A stretch of 64,000 nucleotides of DNA from Paenibacillus woosongensis (GCF_030122845.1 NZ_CP126084.1:558001-622000); one strand, 5' to 3'; numbered from the stretch's first letter, positions 45,804-54,581 are shown. Notes: a model not told the origin generated them from the letters alone. Made by a program: numbers and translations.

Positions 45804-47063
45804 TCATGGACTGGATTCCATAACCGTCGTCGGTGTTGCCTCTTTTACGATGATCATCCCATCGTATGCTTCATTCGGTACCATTTCAAGGGTATAGAAC
45901 ATTTTTGAAAATTTATACCAGGTGCTGAAGTCATCACCGATGTTCGGCATTTTCTGTTTTTGCGTTATAATTTCGGCTATTTCTTTTGAAGTACTCGCTA
46001 GTTCGAAGTCAACGTAAAAAATATTGCTTTCGACTTCACTAAATGCTTTCACCAAGGGATCCCTATTTTTAATAGTATAGTTTTTTCTTTTATTAGCTCC
46101 GTTGTGATCTGCCTGAAATGTGCTGTTGATAAAGTCAGTCCCAATGGCAAAATAATGATTTCCATACATTTCGTCCAAATAGTCTCCCATGGATTTATAA
46201 CCAAAGGCGGCCGATGTTTTTTCAATATGTCCGTTATGTGCAGAGATGAATAATTTATTGTGTCCACGTTGTGCTTCAAACTCTACGATCCACTTGGCAT
46301 TTTCCGCTAAGTATTCATCCCGCAGCATCGAATATTGCTTGTCATTCCCCAAAAGGCTTGTACGCTGTCTCATGACGTTAGCATACTGCAAAGCAAACGC
46401 ATAGGATTCTTGTGATGTCTGTGCTAAATATTCATCTTCATGGGATTGTAAATCCGTGATGAGGTCATCGATGATTCCATCCAGTTTCTCTAGCTGTTCG
46501 GCCGTTAAATTACGCATGGTATCATTAGATACATGTTGTAATTGTGCAGTATATTTTTTGGCCATTTCCTCATTCACCGTTTCATAAAAAGCGAGCAACC
46601 CTTTTTTACTAGCATCATACCGCTGCATATCATTGCCATAAAAATATACTTTGTCATCTTCATTTGCAGTTTCATTATACTGATGCAGCCATTCTATCAA
46701 ATCGATCATTTGCTGCGTTTTATAAATGCCGTAGTCAAGAGCAAATACCGCTTCTTTAGCTGTCCCATTTCCATGCAAAATATAGTCATTAATTTGCTGA
46801 CCCGCTCCAAAATCGCCTTCTAGAACAAAAACCCGCACATTTTCATTTTTAATTAACGCTTCAAATAAGTTCTTTTTCAATTCCTGAAATTCAACATTCC
46901 CATGTGTCGCTTCTCCGAAGCCGATAATGGTTACATCATCAGGAACATCAATATCTTCCACAGGGGTAACATATTTTTCTGCCTCATCGATCCCTGCAGT
47001 TCCGCAACCTGTAATTAAGGTTAGTAAAATACCAGCAGCTAGTAATAGTTTAGCAAACCTCAT
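45804..47063 (-). CDS. Lipoprotein of the erythromycin esterase family
   Basis: A 419-residue protein with a lipoprotein signal (lipobox LITGC, Cys near residue 20) joined to an EreA/EreB-type domain: GFGEATHG (near residue 50), VLEGDFGAG, the NDMQRY segment and ISAHNGHI (near 275). Erythromycin esterases use a His/Glu set to cleave macrolide lactones, but many family members act on unknown esters. Membrane anchoring outside the cell is unusual compared with the cytoplasmic resistance enzymes. It follows PadR and DUF2812 genes on the same strand, 19 nt after the latter, and is likely in their operon. Confidence 0.88.
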   Translation of the reverse strand: MRFAKLLLAAGILLTLITGCGTAGIDEAEKYVTPVEDIDVPDDVTIIGFGEATHGNVEFQELKKNLFEALIKNENVRVFVLEGDFGAGQQINDYILHGNGTAKEAVFALDYGIYKTQQMIDLIEWLHQYNETANEDDKVYFYGNDMQRYDASKKGLLAFYETVNEEMAKKYTAQLQHVSNDTMRNLTAEQLEKLDGIIDDLITDLQSHEDEYLAQTSQESYAFALQYANVMRQRTSLLGNDKQYSMLRDEYLAENAKWIVEFEAQRGHNKLFISAHNGHIEKTSAAFGYKSMGDYLDEMYGNHYFAIGTDFINSTFQADHNGANKRKNYTIKNRDPLVKAFSEVESNIFYVDFELASTSKEIAEIITQKQKMPNIGDDFSTWYKFSKMFYTLEMVPNEAYDGMIIVKEATPTTVMESSP

Positions 47064-47081
47064 ATGTATCCCCCTTTCTTT

Positions 47082-47648
47082 CTAATTTTCTTTGAATGCT
47101 GCGTATTGCCGGTAGGCTTTGAAGAAACCCATACTAAAAATAAACAATATAAATAATGGAATTAATCGGAATAGCGCAAACGGGGTTTCAAATAAAAAAG
47201 CTAACCAAAATAGTTTGCCCTTCATTTCCCAAAGGCCTTCTGTTAAATATAGACCGTCGTTGTATAAGTAAAAACAAATCACTAAAAATGTAAGTCCTAG
47301 TGATAAGGAATATTTCATTAGCCGTTTATAATAATGAGATATGGATTGGCGATCAGAGAAAATTTCATTTTGATCTCCAGCTTCCTTTTGCCAATATTGA
47401 ATGCTTCCGAATCGCGACCCCTTTACATGGGACCATCCAAAATCCTCATAAATGGTCTTGTATTCTATGAATTTTTCTTTCGGTAAAATATCTTGATAAT
47501 CCAATCGTACGACATAATCTTCGCTCACTTTTTCAAAGGTATAGATTCCTGAATTACTGATTTTCGTGCAACGATAACCTTGCTGCAATTGTTCATTCAG
47601 CCATTTCTCTTCCTCAACAATATTAAAGAACATCTTGAATTTCTTCAT
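47082..47648 (-). CDS. DUF2812 membrane protein
   Basis: A 188-residue protein with an N-terminal soluble DUF2812 domain (EEEKWLNEQLQQGYRCTKIS, YTFEKV) and two hydrophobic helices (about residues 110-130 and 145-180). DUF2812 genes are typically paired with PadR regulators, as here; the protein may respond to membrane or cell-wall stress. The ATG at 47648 is chosen because AAGGAG is 8 nt before it. It overlaps or abuts the padR stop. Confidence 0.88.
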   Translation of the reverse strand: MKKFKMFFNIVEEEKWLNEQLQQGYRCTKISNSGIYTFEKVSEDYVVRLDYQDILPKEKFIEYKTIYEDFGWSHVKGSRFGSIQYWQKEAGDQNEIFSDRQSISHYYKRLMKYSLSLGLTFLVICFYLYNDGLYLTEGLWEMKGKLFWLAFLFETPFALFRLIPLFILFIFSMGFFKAYRQYAAFKEN

Positions 47649-47653
47649 CTTCT

Positions 47654-47953
47654 TCACTCCTTTTCGTACAAAGATAAGATATGCTGTAATCTTTGCTGCT
47701 CTCCCTTTAAAATGGTTAATCCTTCATCTGTAATTTTGTACATTTTTCTTCTGCCCGTTTGCCCAACTGGCTCAATCCAACCATGTTTGTTTAAATTATC
47801 AAGTGCGCCATATAAAGTTCCTGCGGCTAAGACTACGGTGCCATTACTCATTTGCTCAATTTCCTGCATCACTGCATAACCATGAAGAGGTTCTCGCAGC
47901 GCTAATAAAATATAATGCATCGTTTCAGACAGGGGTAACAATGGATGTTTCAT
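47654..47953 (-). CDS. PadR family transcriptional regulator
   Basis: A 99-residue winged-helix repressor: YILLALREPLHGYAVMQEIEQ, GTLYGALDNLNKHGWIE and GRRKMYKITDEG are classical PadR segments. It is the first gene of the unit PadR-DUF2812-erythromycin-esterase lipoprotein. AGAAGG precedes ATG 47953. An inverted repeat lies just upstream at 47966-48025, so autoregulation is likely. Confidence 0.93.
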   Translation of the reverse strand: MKHPLLPLSETMHYILLALREPLHGYAVMQEIEQMSNGTVVLAAGTLYGALDNLNKHGWIEPVGQTGRRKMYKITDEGLTILKGEQQRLQHILSLYEKE

Positions 47954-47965
47954 TATTTTCACCTT

Positions 47966-48025
47966 CTATTCAGTTGGACTATACAGTTGAACTTAATAAA
48001 AATATAATACAGTTGAACTGAATAG
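47966..48025 (-). promoter_or_regulatory. PadR operator and promoter region
   Basis: CTATTCAGTT at 47966 and its inverse AACTGAATAG ending at 48025 flank the region, and ATACAGTTGAACT occurs twice in direct orientation inside (about 47981 and 48007). Dyad symmetry at this place upstream of padR is what PadR autorepression sites look like. The binding protein is inferred. Confidence 0.7.
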
Positions 48026-48259
48026 TAAACCCCATAAAGGAATCCCTGAATCGGGCAAGCTACTTATAAGTGATCCCGCAATGAGCTGATTGCGAACATT
48101 TCATACAATTTACGGACGCCAATGGAATCTCCGAAGGGGCTTTCCTTACTTGTTCGAAATGCTTTTGCCGAGGAGAAAATCCGCGTTCCTGAGTGTTCGG
48201 AGGAGCCGGATTGAGCCTTGTCATATACAAACAAATCAATGAAACAATAATTTAAATTG
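48026..48259. other. Spacer with a GC-richer island
   Basis: About 48110-48215 is GC-richer than its surroundings and has an open frame (reading MESPKGLSLLVRNAF from 48120) without a ribosome binding site; it may be the tail of a lost gene. No family recognised. Confidence 0.3.
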
Positions 48260-48331
48260 GAGATGATACTTGGGTGGAGTCTCTTTTTGTTGTTTCCTCT
48301 ATTTTACAAATGGGCTATAATCATGGGTAAA
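48260..48331 (+). promoter_or_regulatory. Terminator-promoter module, copy 4
   Basis: GGAGATGATACTTGGGTGGAGTCTC with TTTTT, then GTTTCCTCTATTTTACAAAT and GGGCTATAATC (TATAAT 48316-48321), facing the small membrane gene at 48379. Confidence 0.6.
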
Positions 48332-48378
48332 GAATCAGACCAAGGAAACAGATAAAAATTTTAGAATGGAGTGATTTT

Positions 48379-48681
48379 ATGTTATTTATTAATTTTAGTT
48401 CTGGATTAACTATTCTAGCTATCGTTGCATTCGTTCTTATTTTGACGTTCATATCCAAAAGGGATAATAAGAAAAGTACAGTACTTAAGGACATGGGAAG
48501 TTTAATTCAATCTCTCTCAATCGCGATAGCCGTTGGTTATGGCTTGGTGTTTTTATCGGAAATCGGTAGTGTTCAGGATTTTAGCGGAAAGCTTCATTAC
48601 AGTCTTGTTCTTATCTTCTATGGAGTCCTTGTTAATTTAATTGCAAATATATCTGCCCGAATCGTAAACAAAACTGTCTGA
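48379..48681 (+). CDS. Small membrane protein, 100 residues
   Basis: Three hydrophobic segments (residues ~8-25, 45-62, 72-90) with a short basic loop (SKRDNKKST). No family recognised. GGAGTGA lies before the ATG. Likely driven by the promoter module 48260-48331. Confidence 0.6.
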   Translation: MLFINFSSGLTILAIVAFVLILTFISKRDNKKSTVLKDMGSLIQSLSIAIAVGYGLVFLSEIGSVQDFSGKLHYSLVLIFYGVLVNLIANISARIVNKTV

Positions 48682-48767
48682 AACCAGTGCAAATGGGAAC
48701 GTAGTACATAGATTTTGGATAAGGAATTTAGGCCTCGTTGATTCATAACTTCTAGGGGGAGAAGGTC

Positions 48768-49442
48768 ATGTTATTTATGACAAGATTTATGATGTTGTTT
48801 ATCGCCATTGGACTTGTACTAGTGGGTTGTAGTCAAGATCAAACGAATGGTAAGAACGCAGATCAAGCTATGAACACAGAAATTACACCCAGCACTGGAC
48901 AAAATGTAGTACAGGATTCCCCCGAGTATGCAGCTAAAAATGAAGGTGAACTATCTGATCAGGATTTTGAAACGGCTTATGAAATGTGTGTGAAGGCGCT
49001 GTCTGACTATTATAAAGCGGTCTGGAACGGCTCGGATATCGAATTGGATACATATATTGAAAACGATCAGCTTAAACAGTATACACAACAAAAAATTCAA
49101 TCCCAGTACGATGTGCATATAAAGCACAATCTTACTGATGATCTGGTTCAGGATATTGAGATTGGCGCTTGGGAAGTGGAGTACAGGGATGATGTGGACG
49201 GAGGTTATCTCTATTTACACTTACCGGTACAAATTAATATGACTGTAGGTGGTTATGGTGAAGTTACTGAGTTTCTCGTACGTAATGTAAACGGGAAGTT
49301 AGTCATTGTTGATTGGTACACGGGGGCAAAAGATAGTTATGATTTCATGGTGCGTGGAGAAAATCTAACCATTGACGACCCCGATATTTGGAACGATAGT
49401 GAATGGGTAAAGAAGTTGGATAGTATGACAGGTGAATTTTAG
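48768..49442 (+). CDS. Lipoprotein, unknown function
   Basis: A 224-residue protein with lipobox VLVGC (Cys near residue 21) and an Asn/Gln/Thr-rich tether, then an alpha/beta domain resembling NTF2-like conjugation or TcaA-type folds only vaguely (DQDFETAYEMCVKALSDYYK, GGYGEVTEFLV). Outer face of the membrane. GGGGGAGAAGG precedes the ATG. Its end overlaps the start of the Nudix gene by 11 nt, suggesting co-translation. Confidence 0.75.
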   Translation: MLFMTRFMMLFIAIGLVLVGCSQDQTNGKNADQAMNTEITPSTGQNVVQDSPEYAAKNEGELSDQDFETAYEMCVKALSDYYKAVWNGSDIELDTYIENDQLKQYTQQKIQSQYDVHIKHNLTDDLVQDIEIGAWEVEYRDDVDGGYLYLHLPVQINMTVGGYGEVTEFLVRNVNGKLVIVDWYTGAKDSYDFMVRGENLTIDDPDIWNDSEWVKKLDSMTGEF

Positions 49443-49974
49443 GGTTGACTCCATAGTAGTTCGTGAAAAAGGAGACTTAACTGTTTTATTACGCAAGAAT
49501 GGAAATATGATAGTAGAAGATGAATTGGGAAAGATTTATACCCTTAGCGAGAATAACCAAGCTGTTGTGATATTAGCGAAACAGTCCGATTCTTTTATAT
49601 TTGTGCAGCAATTTAGAAGAGCAGTAAATGATTTTGTAATTCAACTTCCCGGAGGGATGGTCGAGTTAGGTGAAGATCTGGAAGCAGCCGTTCGCAGGGA
49701 GTTTCTGGAGGAGGTTGGCGGTCAATGCGGAGCGATACAATATCTGGGCAGCCTGACTCCAGCTAGTTGGATAAGCAATGTAATGACACATGTGTTTTAT
49801 ACGGATGATGTTATAGATATTGCTGATCAGCAACTTGAGGAATATGAACATATTAAAGTTCTAAAAATAAGTGTTGAAGAGACATTGAATATGATTGAAG
49901 GTAGCAAGATTAATGATTCGGAAGTAGCTTATGCAATTTTGCAAGGAATTCTTAAGGGTCTAATTAAAGTGTAG
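49432..49974 (+). CDS. Nudix hydrolase (ADP-ribose pyrophosphatase-like)
   Basis: A 180-residue protein with a complete Nudix box, GGMVELGEDLEAAVRREFLE then EVGG, near residues 80-102, as in NudF-type ADP-ribose pyrophosphatases. These cleave nucleoside diphosphates linked to X with Mg2+. The GTG start at 49432 lies inside the 3' end of the lipoprotein gene; no later start leaves a better N-terminus. A perfect terminator follows at 50000. Confidence 0.85.
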   Translation: MNFRVDSIVVREKGDLTVLLRKNGNMIVEDELGKIYTLSENNQAVVILAKQSDSFIFVQQFRRAVNDFVIQLPGGMVELGEDLEAAVRREFLEEVGGQCGAIQYLGSLTPASWISNVMTHVFYTDDVIDIADQQLEEYEHIKVLKISVEETLNMIEGSKINDSEVAYAILQGILKGLIKV

Positions 49975-49999
49975 GAATCGCCTCAAGCTCCGTCATTAA

Positions 50000-50026
50000 G
50001 AAACACCGAAAGGTGTTTTTTTTATT
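50000..50026 (+). terminator. Terminator after Nudix gene
   Basis: AAACACC, loop GAA(A), GGTGTTT and a run of T. Confidence 0.9.
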
Positions 50027-50033
50027 TTTATTT

Positions 50034-50436
50034 GGGTATTGCAGGATCGGCTCGAAGAAATCAACGAACAATTCATGAAGGAAGTGGAGCAAGGAGAACA
50101 TTTGACGGACCGATGCTGACAATATCGAGTAATCTAGCAGCATTGGAGAATGCAAATGAAGTAATCAATAAAGTTCTGATGTATTTGCTTGGCAGGGAAG
50201 ATGAACCTGCTGTGGCGGAAGTACTCCACCATTTTTATCAGAGATCTGTTCATATAGCGAAACAATGGATTGTAATCGGCCAGCAGCACGGGGTTATTCA
50301 AGAATCGGTTGATTCGGAGAGAACGGCTGAAATGTTTGTTCTGCTATCGTTTGGCCTACGCGTCCGTTCTTCATTCCTAAAGGCTCCGGTTTTTACACTG
50401 CTCAAGATTTATCATCATTTATGGTCGCCGCTTTGA
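50034..50436 (+). pseudogene. TetR regulator, N-terminal truncation and frameshift
   Basis: The DNA first encodes LQDRLEEINEQFMKEVEQGE in one frame to about 50115, then continues in another frame from MLTISSNLAALENANEVINK to residue end at 50436. Both parts resemble the ligand-binding half of TetR proteins; the DNA-binding helices are absent. The stop of the first frame (near 50117) shows the shift. It lies in front of a broken DoxX gene, and tetR-doxX pairs are common. Confidence 0.65.
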
Positions 50437-50474
50437 AAAATTAGTCCTCATTAATTATCTAAGGAGGGATTATT

Positions 50475-50658
50475 ATGGCTCCATTCATTGCCCTTGTTGC
50501 ATCTTTTTTGTTGTTCCGGATCATCGGCTTGTTTGGTTGTGCTCTTAATCGCGATGTTCCCTGCCAATGTATATGCGGCTCGAGAACAATTGACGATTGG
50601 CGGCAATCCTGTGGGCGTCCCCGTTGTTCGGGCAGTGAAGTTTCACCAATACAGGTAA
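50475..50658 (+). pseudogene. DoxX-like membrane protein, internally deleted
   Basis: The start MAPFIALVASFLLFRIIGLF and, in another frame, the end LIAMFPANVYAAREQLTIGG both look like DoxX-type proteins, but the middle (about 80 residues) is missing and the frames differ. AGGAGGG precedes the ATG, so the start signal is intact. A terminator follows at 50687. Confidence 0.6.
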
Positions 50659-50686
50659 TAGCGTTTTTAATCTATTCCTATATAAA

Positions 50687-50732
50687 ATAGCACCGTTGGA
50701 GACAGTCAAAATAACTGTTCTGACGGTGCTAT
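50687..50732. terminator. Hairpin between converging genes
   Basis: ATAGCACCGT and ACGGTGCTAT flank inner ACAGT/ACTGT arms; the loop is CAAAATA. It can serve both the broken DoxX gene and the minus-strand gene at 50813. Confidence 0.75.
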
Positions 50733-50812
50733 TCATATTAATGTCAAACTTTGTCCCGACGGATTCTAGAGCTATGATAAATACTATGTATATTCTTGAA
50801 GCAAGATTCTCA

Positions 50813-51613
50813 TTACACGCGAATATCAATTCCAATATTGTTCTTGCCCGTATCCTGATTTGGCCTTAGCGTACCAGCAGTATTTACAGGTTGGGCAGAC
50901 ACAGACGCATCCTTCTGACCACTCACCTCTTCGGTGACAACTTTCACTTGCTTGTCATCGTTCTGAATACCCTCTATAGTGTCTTCGATCTTTTCACTTA
51001 TTTTACGATCCAATTCATAAATTTTCTTATCTATGTCCAGTGCTTGTTCGTTTTTGGATTTATTCACTGTGATCTCGAGATTTTTTCTCATTTCCGTTTT
51101 GCCAACGTCATTGGGGTCATCATTGTCAATTTCAAGAATAGTTCTATTCTTTTTTACTTCAAGTCTAAGATCGTCCGCTTCTACTTTCAGTGATCTGCGT
51201 ACACTTGCCATTTTAGTTAATTGGTCATGCAGATTGCTAGCCTGTAAAAGCTTCTCCATCGATGGGCCTGATATTTCTTGGTTACTTATGTCTGCTTCGC
51301 TTTTTTTACTGGAATTCTCTTTTTGGGGTGAAGCATTTTTGTCATTTTTATTGTTCTCAGCTTTCTCCATTCGTTTCTGCATAATTTGAGATTCGAGCAG
51401 CTGCAAATCCATGTTTAATAGTTTGATTCTTTCATCTTTTTGTTTAGAGTCTAATTTTTCATCTGATCTAATACTAGCGATTTTTTCGTTAATAATTCCT
51501 TTTTGCTTTATTAGCTGCTCAATCTCCCGGTCAATAGGTGACATTATATTCGCTCTAGTCTTTACAGGTAATGTAGATTGTGGGTTGCTTGAGACGCTTG
51601 AAATGTGGGCCAT
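50813..51613 (-). CDS. FlxA-like coiled-coil protein
   Basis: A 266-residue protein, highly charged and helical, with long coiled-coil stretches (residues ~25-90 and ~120-215) and a low-complexity Asn/Lys/Ser segment between. DREIEQLIKQKGIINEKI and KDERIKLLNMDLQLLESQI recall the FlxA-like family. No signal peptide. The N-terminus SSVSSNPQSTLPVK is flexible. AGGGGGAG lies before the ATG. The role is unknown. Confidence 0.75.
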   Translation of the reverse strand: MAHISSVSSNPQSTLPVKTRANIMSPIDREIEQLIKQKGIINEKIASIRSDEKLDSKQKDERIKLLNMDLQLLESQIMQKRMEKAENNKNDKNASPQKENSSKKSEADISNQEISGPSMEKLLQASNLHDQLTKMASVRRSLKVEADDLRLEVKKNRTILEIDNDDPNDVGKTEMRKNLEITVNKSKNEQALDIDKKIYELDRKISEKIEDTIEGIQNDDKQVKVVTEEVSGQKDASVSAQPVNTAGTLRPNQDTGKNNIGIDIRV

Positions 51614-51791
51614 TTAAACACTCCCCCTATATTATGGTAAATATATCTTTATGATTATTATCGGCTGTTAACTATATAAATATAAATAATTAGAAGGGAT
51701 TCATACCCGCTTCATGAAGTTTGAGCCAGAAAAATAAGCGTTTCGGGGGATTTTCATTAACGTACTCCTTTTCAATAATGGAATTGGTGAG

Positions 51792-52184
51792 GTGCTGTGG
51801 TCGAACACTTATTTAATCGGGACATGGGCCGCATTCCGTGACGTAGTCGCTCTGCCTGATGGTTCGGTCATCGTTGCCGGGAGGATGAGCAGTTCTGAAA
51901 TCAGTGGCTCTTTGGCGGTCAACGCGAAAATAAACCGAGTCGGAGAACTAGTATGGGTGAAAAGGAACGAGAGCGATCAAATCCACTCGATGATTCCTTC
52001 CCGAGACGGTAACATGATTTTGACTCGCTATATCAAGGACGAGAATCGCTACTATCTGCAAACAATGAACTCCGCGGGAACTGTATTGTCGGACTTGCGC
52101 CGGTTCCATCCTCTCAGCCAATTTGGTTTGGATATCGAAAAATGTACGCGGAGTGCGCAATGTATATTGGAGTTTTATCGCTGA
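51792..52184 (+). pseudogene. Beta-propeller protein fragment
   Basis: About 130 codons of blade-like sequence (VALPDGSVIVAGR, SRDGNMILTRYIKDE, YYLQTMNSAGTVL). The same frame stays open upstream to about 51750 (LFNNGIGEVLWSNTY) but has no proper start, and the end is shorter than a full propeller. It is likely a leftover of a longer gene. Convergent with nothing; it overlaps the next gene by 43 nt. Confidence 0.5.
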
Positions 52185-52453
52185 TGTCCATTTTTTTAAT
52201 GCTGCTAGGTTCAGAATCGAGTTTTGGATATGCGGGAGTAGGTATAGGGATCTCGATCCTGGCTAATGAAATGTATTACAAAAAATCTAAAAAAGCGATT
52301 GATAAGATCATGCAATATCATAGTGACCCTGAAGTACGCCGTAATCTAGCTATCCAAAAAGGCGGGACCTCAGGATGGGGAATTGTGTATGCCATTGTAA
52401 TTTTACTTGTATCGATTGCTATAGAGATCATTATTGAGGACGCATTATTGTAG
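52142..52453 (+). CDS. DUF2628-like small membrane protein, possibly truncated
   Basis: A 103-residue protein with two hydrophobic helices (residues ~8-40 and ~80-98) and a middle region YYKKSKKAIDKIMQYHSDP similar to DUF2628-type proteins. The usual N-terminal part is short here and the start lies inside the propeller fragment, so it may be a 5'-truncated gene fused to foreign sequence. Moderate doubt about expression. Confidence 0.5.
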   Translation: MYAECAMYIGVLSLMSIFLMLLGSESSFGYAGVGIGISILANEMYYKKSKKAIDKIMQYHSDPEVRRNLAIQKGGTSGWGIVYAIVILLVSIAIEIIIEDALL

Positions 52454-52496
52454 GATCTCGTGATGGAAGGTAGATTTTATATACCTAGCCTTATCA

Positions 52497-54095
52497 TTAT
52501 TCTTCGGCCCGTTCCGCAATTTTAGAACGATTACGTAATTGATTAGCAATCGTATATCCGATAAGGAACGCAGCGGCAGAAGTATTGCCGTCCACCGTAA
52601 ATGGAATGAGGGAGGCGTCGGCGACGATTAAATCCTTTACCCCGTGCACATTTCCTAGACGATCAACGACTCCGCCCTTGTTCCTTGGGGCCATCCGAAG
52701 GAAGCTCTGCTGGTGATGATTATGATCGAAGTTTTCCTTAATAAATTGTTCTAGCTGCATATCATCATCTATAACATCCAAACTCGGTGTTACGAGACGG
52801 ATAGAAGGATCTACGCTTGCCAGTTCGGCTGCAATTTTTTTGATATATATTTTATAAATATTTTTAACTGCTTCCATGTCTCTTGGATCTGACAGAAATC
52901 CTTCATCAGCCAACACAATGTTTAGCGGATCATTATTTTGAATGGTAATCGATCCCCGGCTCTTAGGCCGCAAATATAGAATCGCGATGGTTAACATGCC
53001 ATCCGAACCGATTCCAATCAGTTGTACGGCTCTACGGTCAGGTTTTGTTCCAGTGGGGTCAGGCAAAAAGGCTCCTCCTGTGTATAGCGCATCCGAATCA
53101 TTGGAAGGCAGTGCAGCATCATCGGGGTTCGTTGTAAATACCGCGGAGTTTAATGTGTGATTTTTTAGTCTTTGGCCTACGTTCGGATTATGAACAATGA
53201 CAGGTATTCCCGCTGCTTTTAGCGATTTGGCGGGTCCTATCCCCGATAGCATTAACAATTGGGCACTATTGATTCCTGCTGAAATGATCACTTTTTTTCG
53301 CGAATATACTTTAATGAACTTCCCTTCTTTTAATAACTCTACGCCTATAGCCCGTTTGCGGTCAAAAAGCACGCGAAGGGCTGTTGTCTTATAGTAAACG
53401 GTTAGTTTACGTCCATTCTTGCCTCGGCCAGAGGATGTCACGATATCGGAGGACAGAAAAGCGGTTGACGAGCTTTCCCGGTCTCCATTTGGCTTTTGAT
53501 ACAATTGCCAGCGGGTGAATGGACCGAGTGGAGTATCAGGATCATTGTAGTCAAGAATGCTAGGAAATCCGGTGGCTTGCTCAATGGCGAGGACGAGCTT
53601 ATCCGCCAGGGGCGTTGGTTCCGAAGGCGCTTGCCTGATGTCTATTCTTCCGTGAAACCCGCGCGCCTCAACGTTATCGGTTTCACCATTATAATTTTCT
53701 AGTCGTTTAAATCGACGAATGGCTTTATCCGGGGACCAAATGGGGCCGAGTAACTGTTCCCACTCTCTAAGCACCGCTGTGGTTGGACGCACATACTGCT
53801 CACCGTTAATGGAAGATCCGCCGCCGGAGAGGCGGCCGGTTGTCCATTCAAAAGATCGATCATCCAGGTTCTCTTGAGGGATGCCTTCTCCTTGCCAGAA
53901 GTAATTGGGGAAAAAGTTCTCCTCCAGTTCCAGAGCAAAGCTTGAATCCATAATGGGTTTGTCTTTATCATGATTTTCGCCCGCTTCGATGACGAGTACA
54001 GAAGTTTTCTTATCATCTGTAAGCGTTTTGGCGATGACTGCGCCTGCTGGTCCTGTACCTATAACGATATAATCAAAAGATGATTTCCCTTTCAT
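52497..54095 (-). CDS. GMC family FAD-dependent oxidoreductase
   Basis: A 532-residue flavoprotein: N-terminal FAD-binding GTGPAGAVIAKTL (residues ~10-22), TTGRLSGGGSSINGEQYVRP (GMC signature 1), SAGINSAQLLMLSGIGP (signature 2), and the C-terminal VADASLIPFTVDGNTSAAAF with active-site His replaced near FTVDGN context; the catalytic His-His/Asn pair could not be placed surely. GMC enzymes oxidise alcohols such as choline, glucose or aryl alcohols. I chose ATG 54095 behind AAAAGGAG; the frame opens at 54116. No signal peptide. Confidence 0.88.
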   Translation of the reverse strand: MKGKSSFDYIVIGTGPAGAVIAKTLTDDKKTSVLVIEAGENHDKDKPIMDSSFALELEENFFPNYFWQGEGIPQENLDDRSFEWTTGRLSGGGSSINGEQYVRPTTAVLREWEQLLGPIWSPDKAIRRFKRLENYNGETDNVEARGFHGRIDIRQAPSEPTPLADKLVLAIEQATGFPSILDYNDPDTPLGPFTRWQLYQKPNGDRESSSTAFLSSDIVTSSGRGKNGRKLTVYYKTTALRVLFDRKRAIGVELLKEGKFIKVYSRKKVIISAGINSAQLLMLSGIGPAKSLKAAGIPVIVHNPNVGQRLKNHTLNSAVFTTNPDDAALPSNDSDALYTGGAFLPDPTGTKPDRRAVQLIGIGSDGMLTIAILYLRPKSRGSITIQNNDPLNIVLADEGFLSDPRDMEAVKNIYKIYIKKIAAELASVDPSIRLVTPSLDVIDDDMQLEQFIKENFDHNHHQQSFLRMAPRNKGGVVDRLGNVHGVKDLIVADASLIPFTVDGNTSAAAFLIGYTIANQLRNRSKIAERAEE

Positions 54096-54331
54096 CGGAG
54101 CACTCCTTTTTACCATAGACTACTGTAGAGTATTGCGTTGTTCGATGCTGTGTGCCAGTCTATTCCGGAAATGCCTGATATCTGGATCATGCAAGACCCA
54201 ATCCAGGATAGGAATATCCGGGGCTGGGTATATGTACAGAACATTTTGGTTCGTTCTCCGAGGAGGGGAAGGCCACAATAAAAACAAACAAAATCCTATA
54301 AAAACGTTATAAAATGAGTTATACTGAGGTA

Positions 54332-54455
54332 AGAATAAGTAAGGAGCCGTGCAGCAACACGGCTCCAAAGTACAATAACTGCATAAAGAGCAGTCGGCCG
54401 CTAAGTGGTGGTCGAAATAGACCGTAACCTTAGGCAGGGCGGTCTATTTCTTTTT
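54332..54455 (+). ncRNA. Probable antisense RNA of a type I toxin-antitoxin pair (RatA/SR4-like)
   Basis: A TATACT at 54320-54325 could start a transcript near 54332. It would contain a perfect 5' hairpin GGAGCCGTG/CACGGCTCC (54343-54366) and end in the strong hairpin AAATAGACCG/CGGTCTATTT followed by CTTTTTC. The 3' end overlaps the minus-strand toxin frame. The sequence CGAAATAGACCGTAACCTTA with GGCAGGGCGGTCTATTTC resembles RNAs next to 'putative holin-like toxin' genes in Bacillales (recalled). Confidence 0.6.
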
Positions 54456-54518
54456 CATGTAGGTAAGAAGCGCCAAAATGAACATGCCGAACATGAACAT
54501 TAGGGAAAAGTATAACAT
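54444..54518 (-). CDS. Putative holin-like type I toxin peptide
   Basis: A 24-residue hydrophobic peptide with the core FGMFILALLTYMKKK: one membrane helix and a basic C-terminal tail, as in TxpA/BsrG/'putative holin-like toxin' peptides. Its stop codon lies inside the terminator hairpin of the opposing RNA. It is shorter than usual and the upstream ribosome binding site is weak, so the true start may differ. Expected at the cytoplasmic membrane. Confidence 0.55.
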   Translation of the reverse strand: MLYFSLMFMFGMFILALLTYMKKK

Positions 54519-54581
54519 AAACGGAAGAATTATAAGGAAATAGATTTAATAGTGAAAAATATATTACGATACAACACATGA

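Noticed and set aside
33429..54095. Prophage or ICE
   Set aside because: No integrase, terminase, capsid, relaxase or conjugation gene was seen, although the region is clearly accessory.
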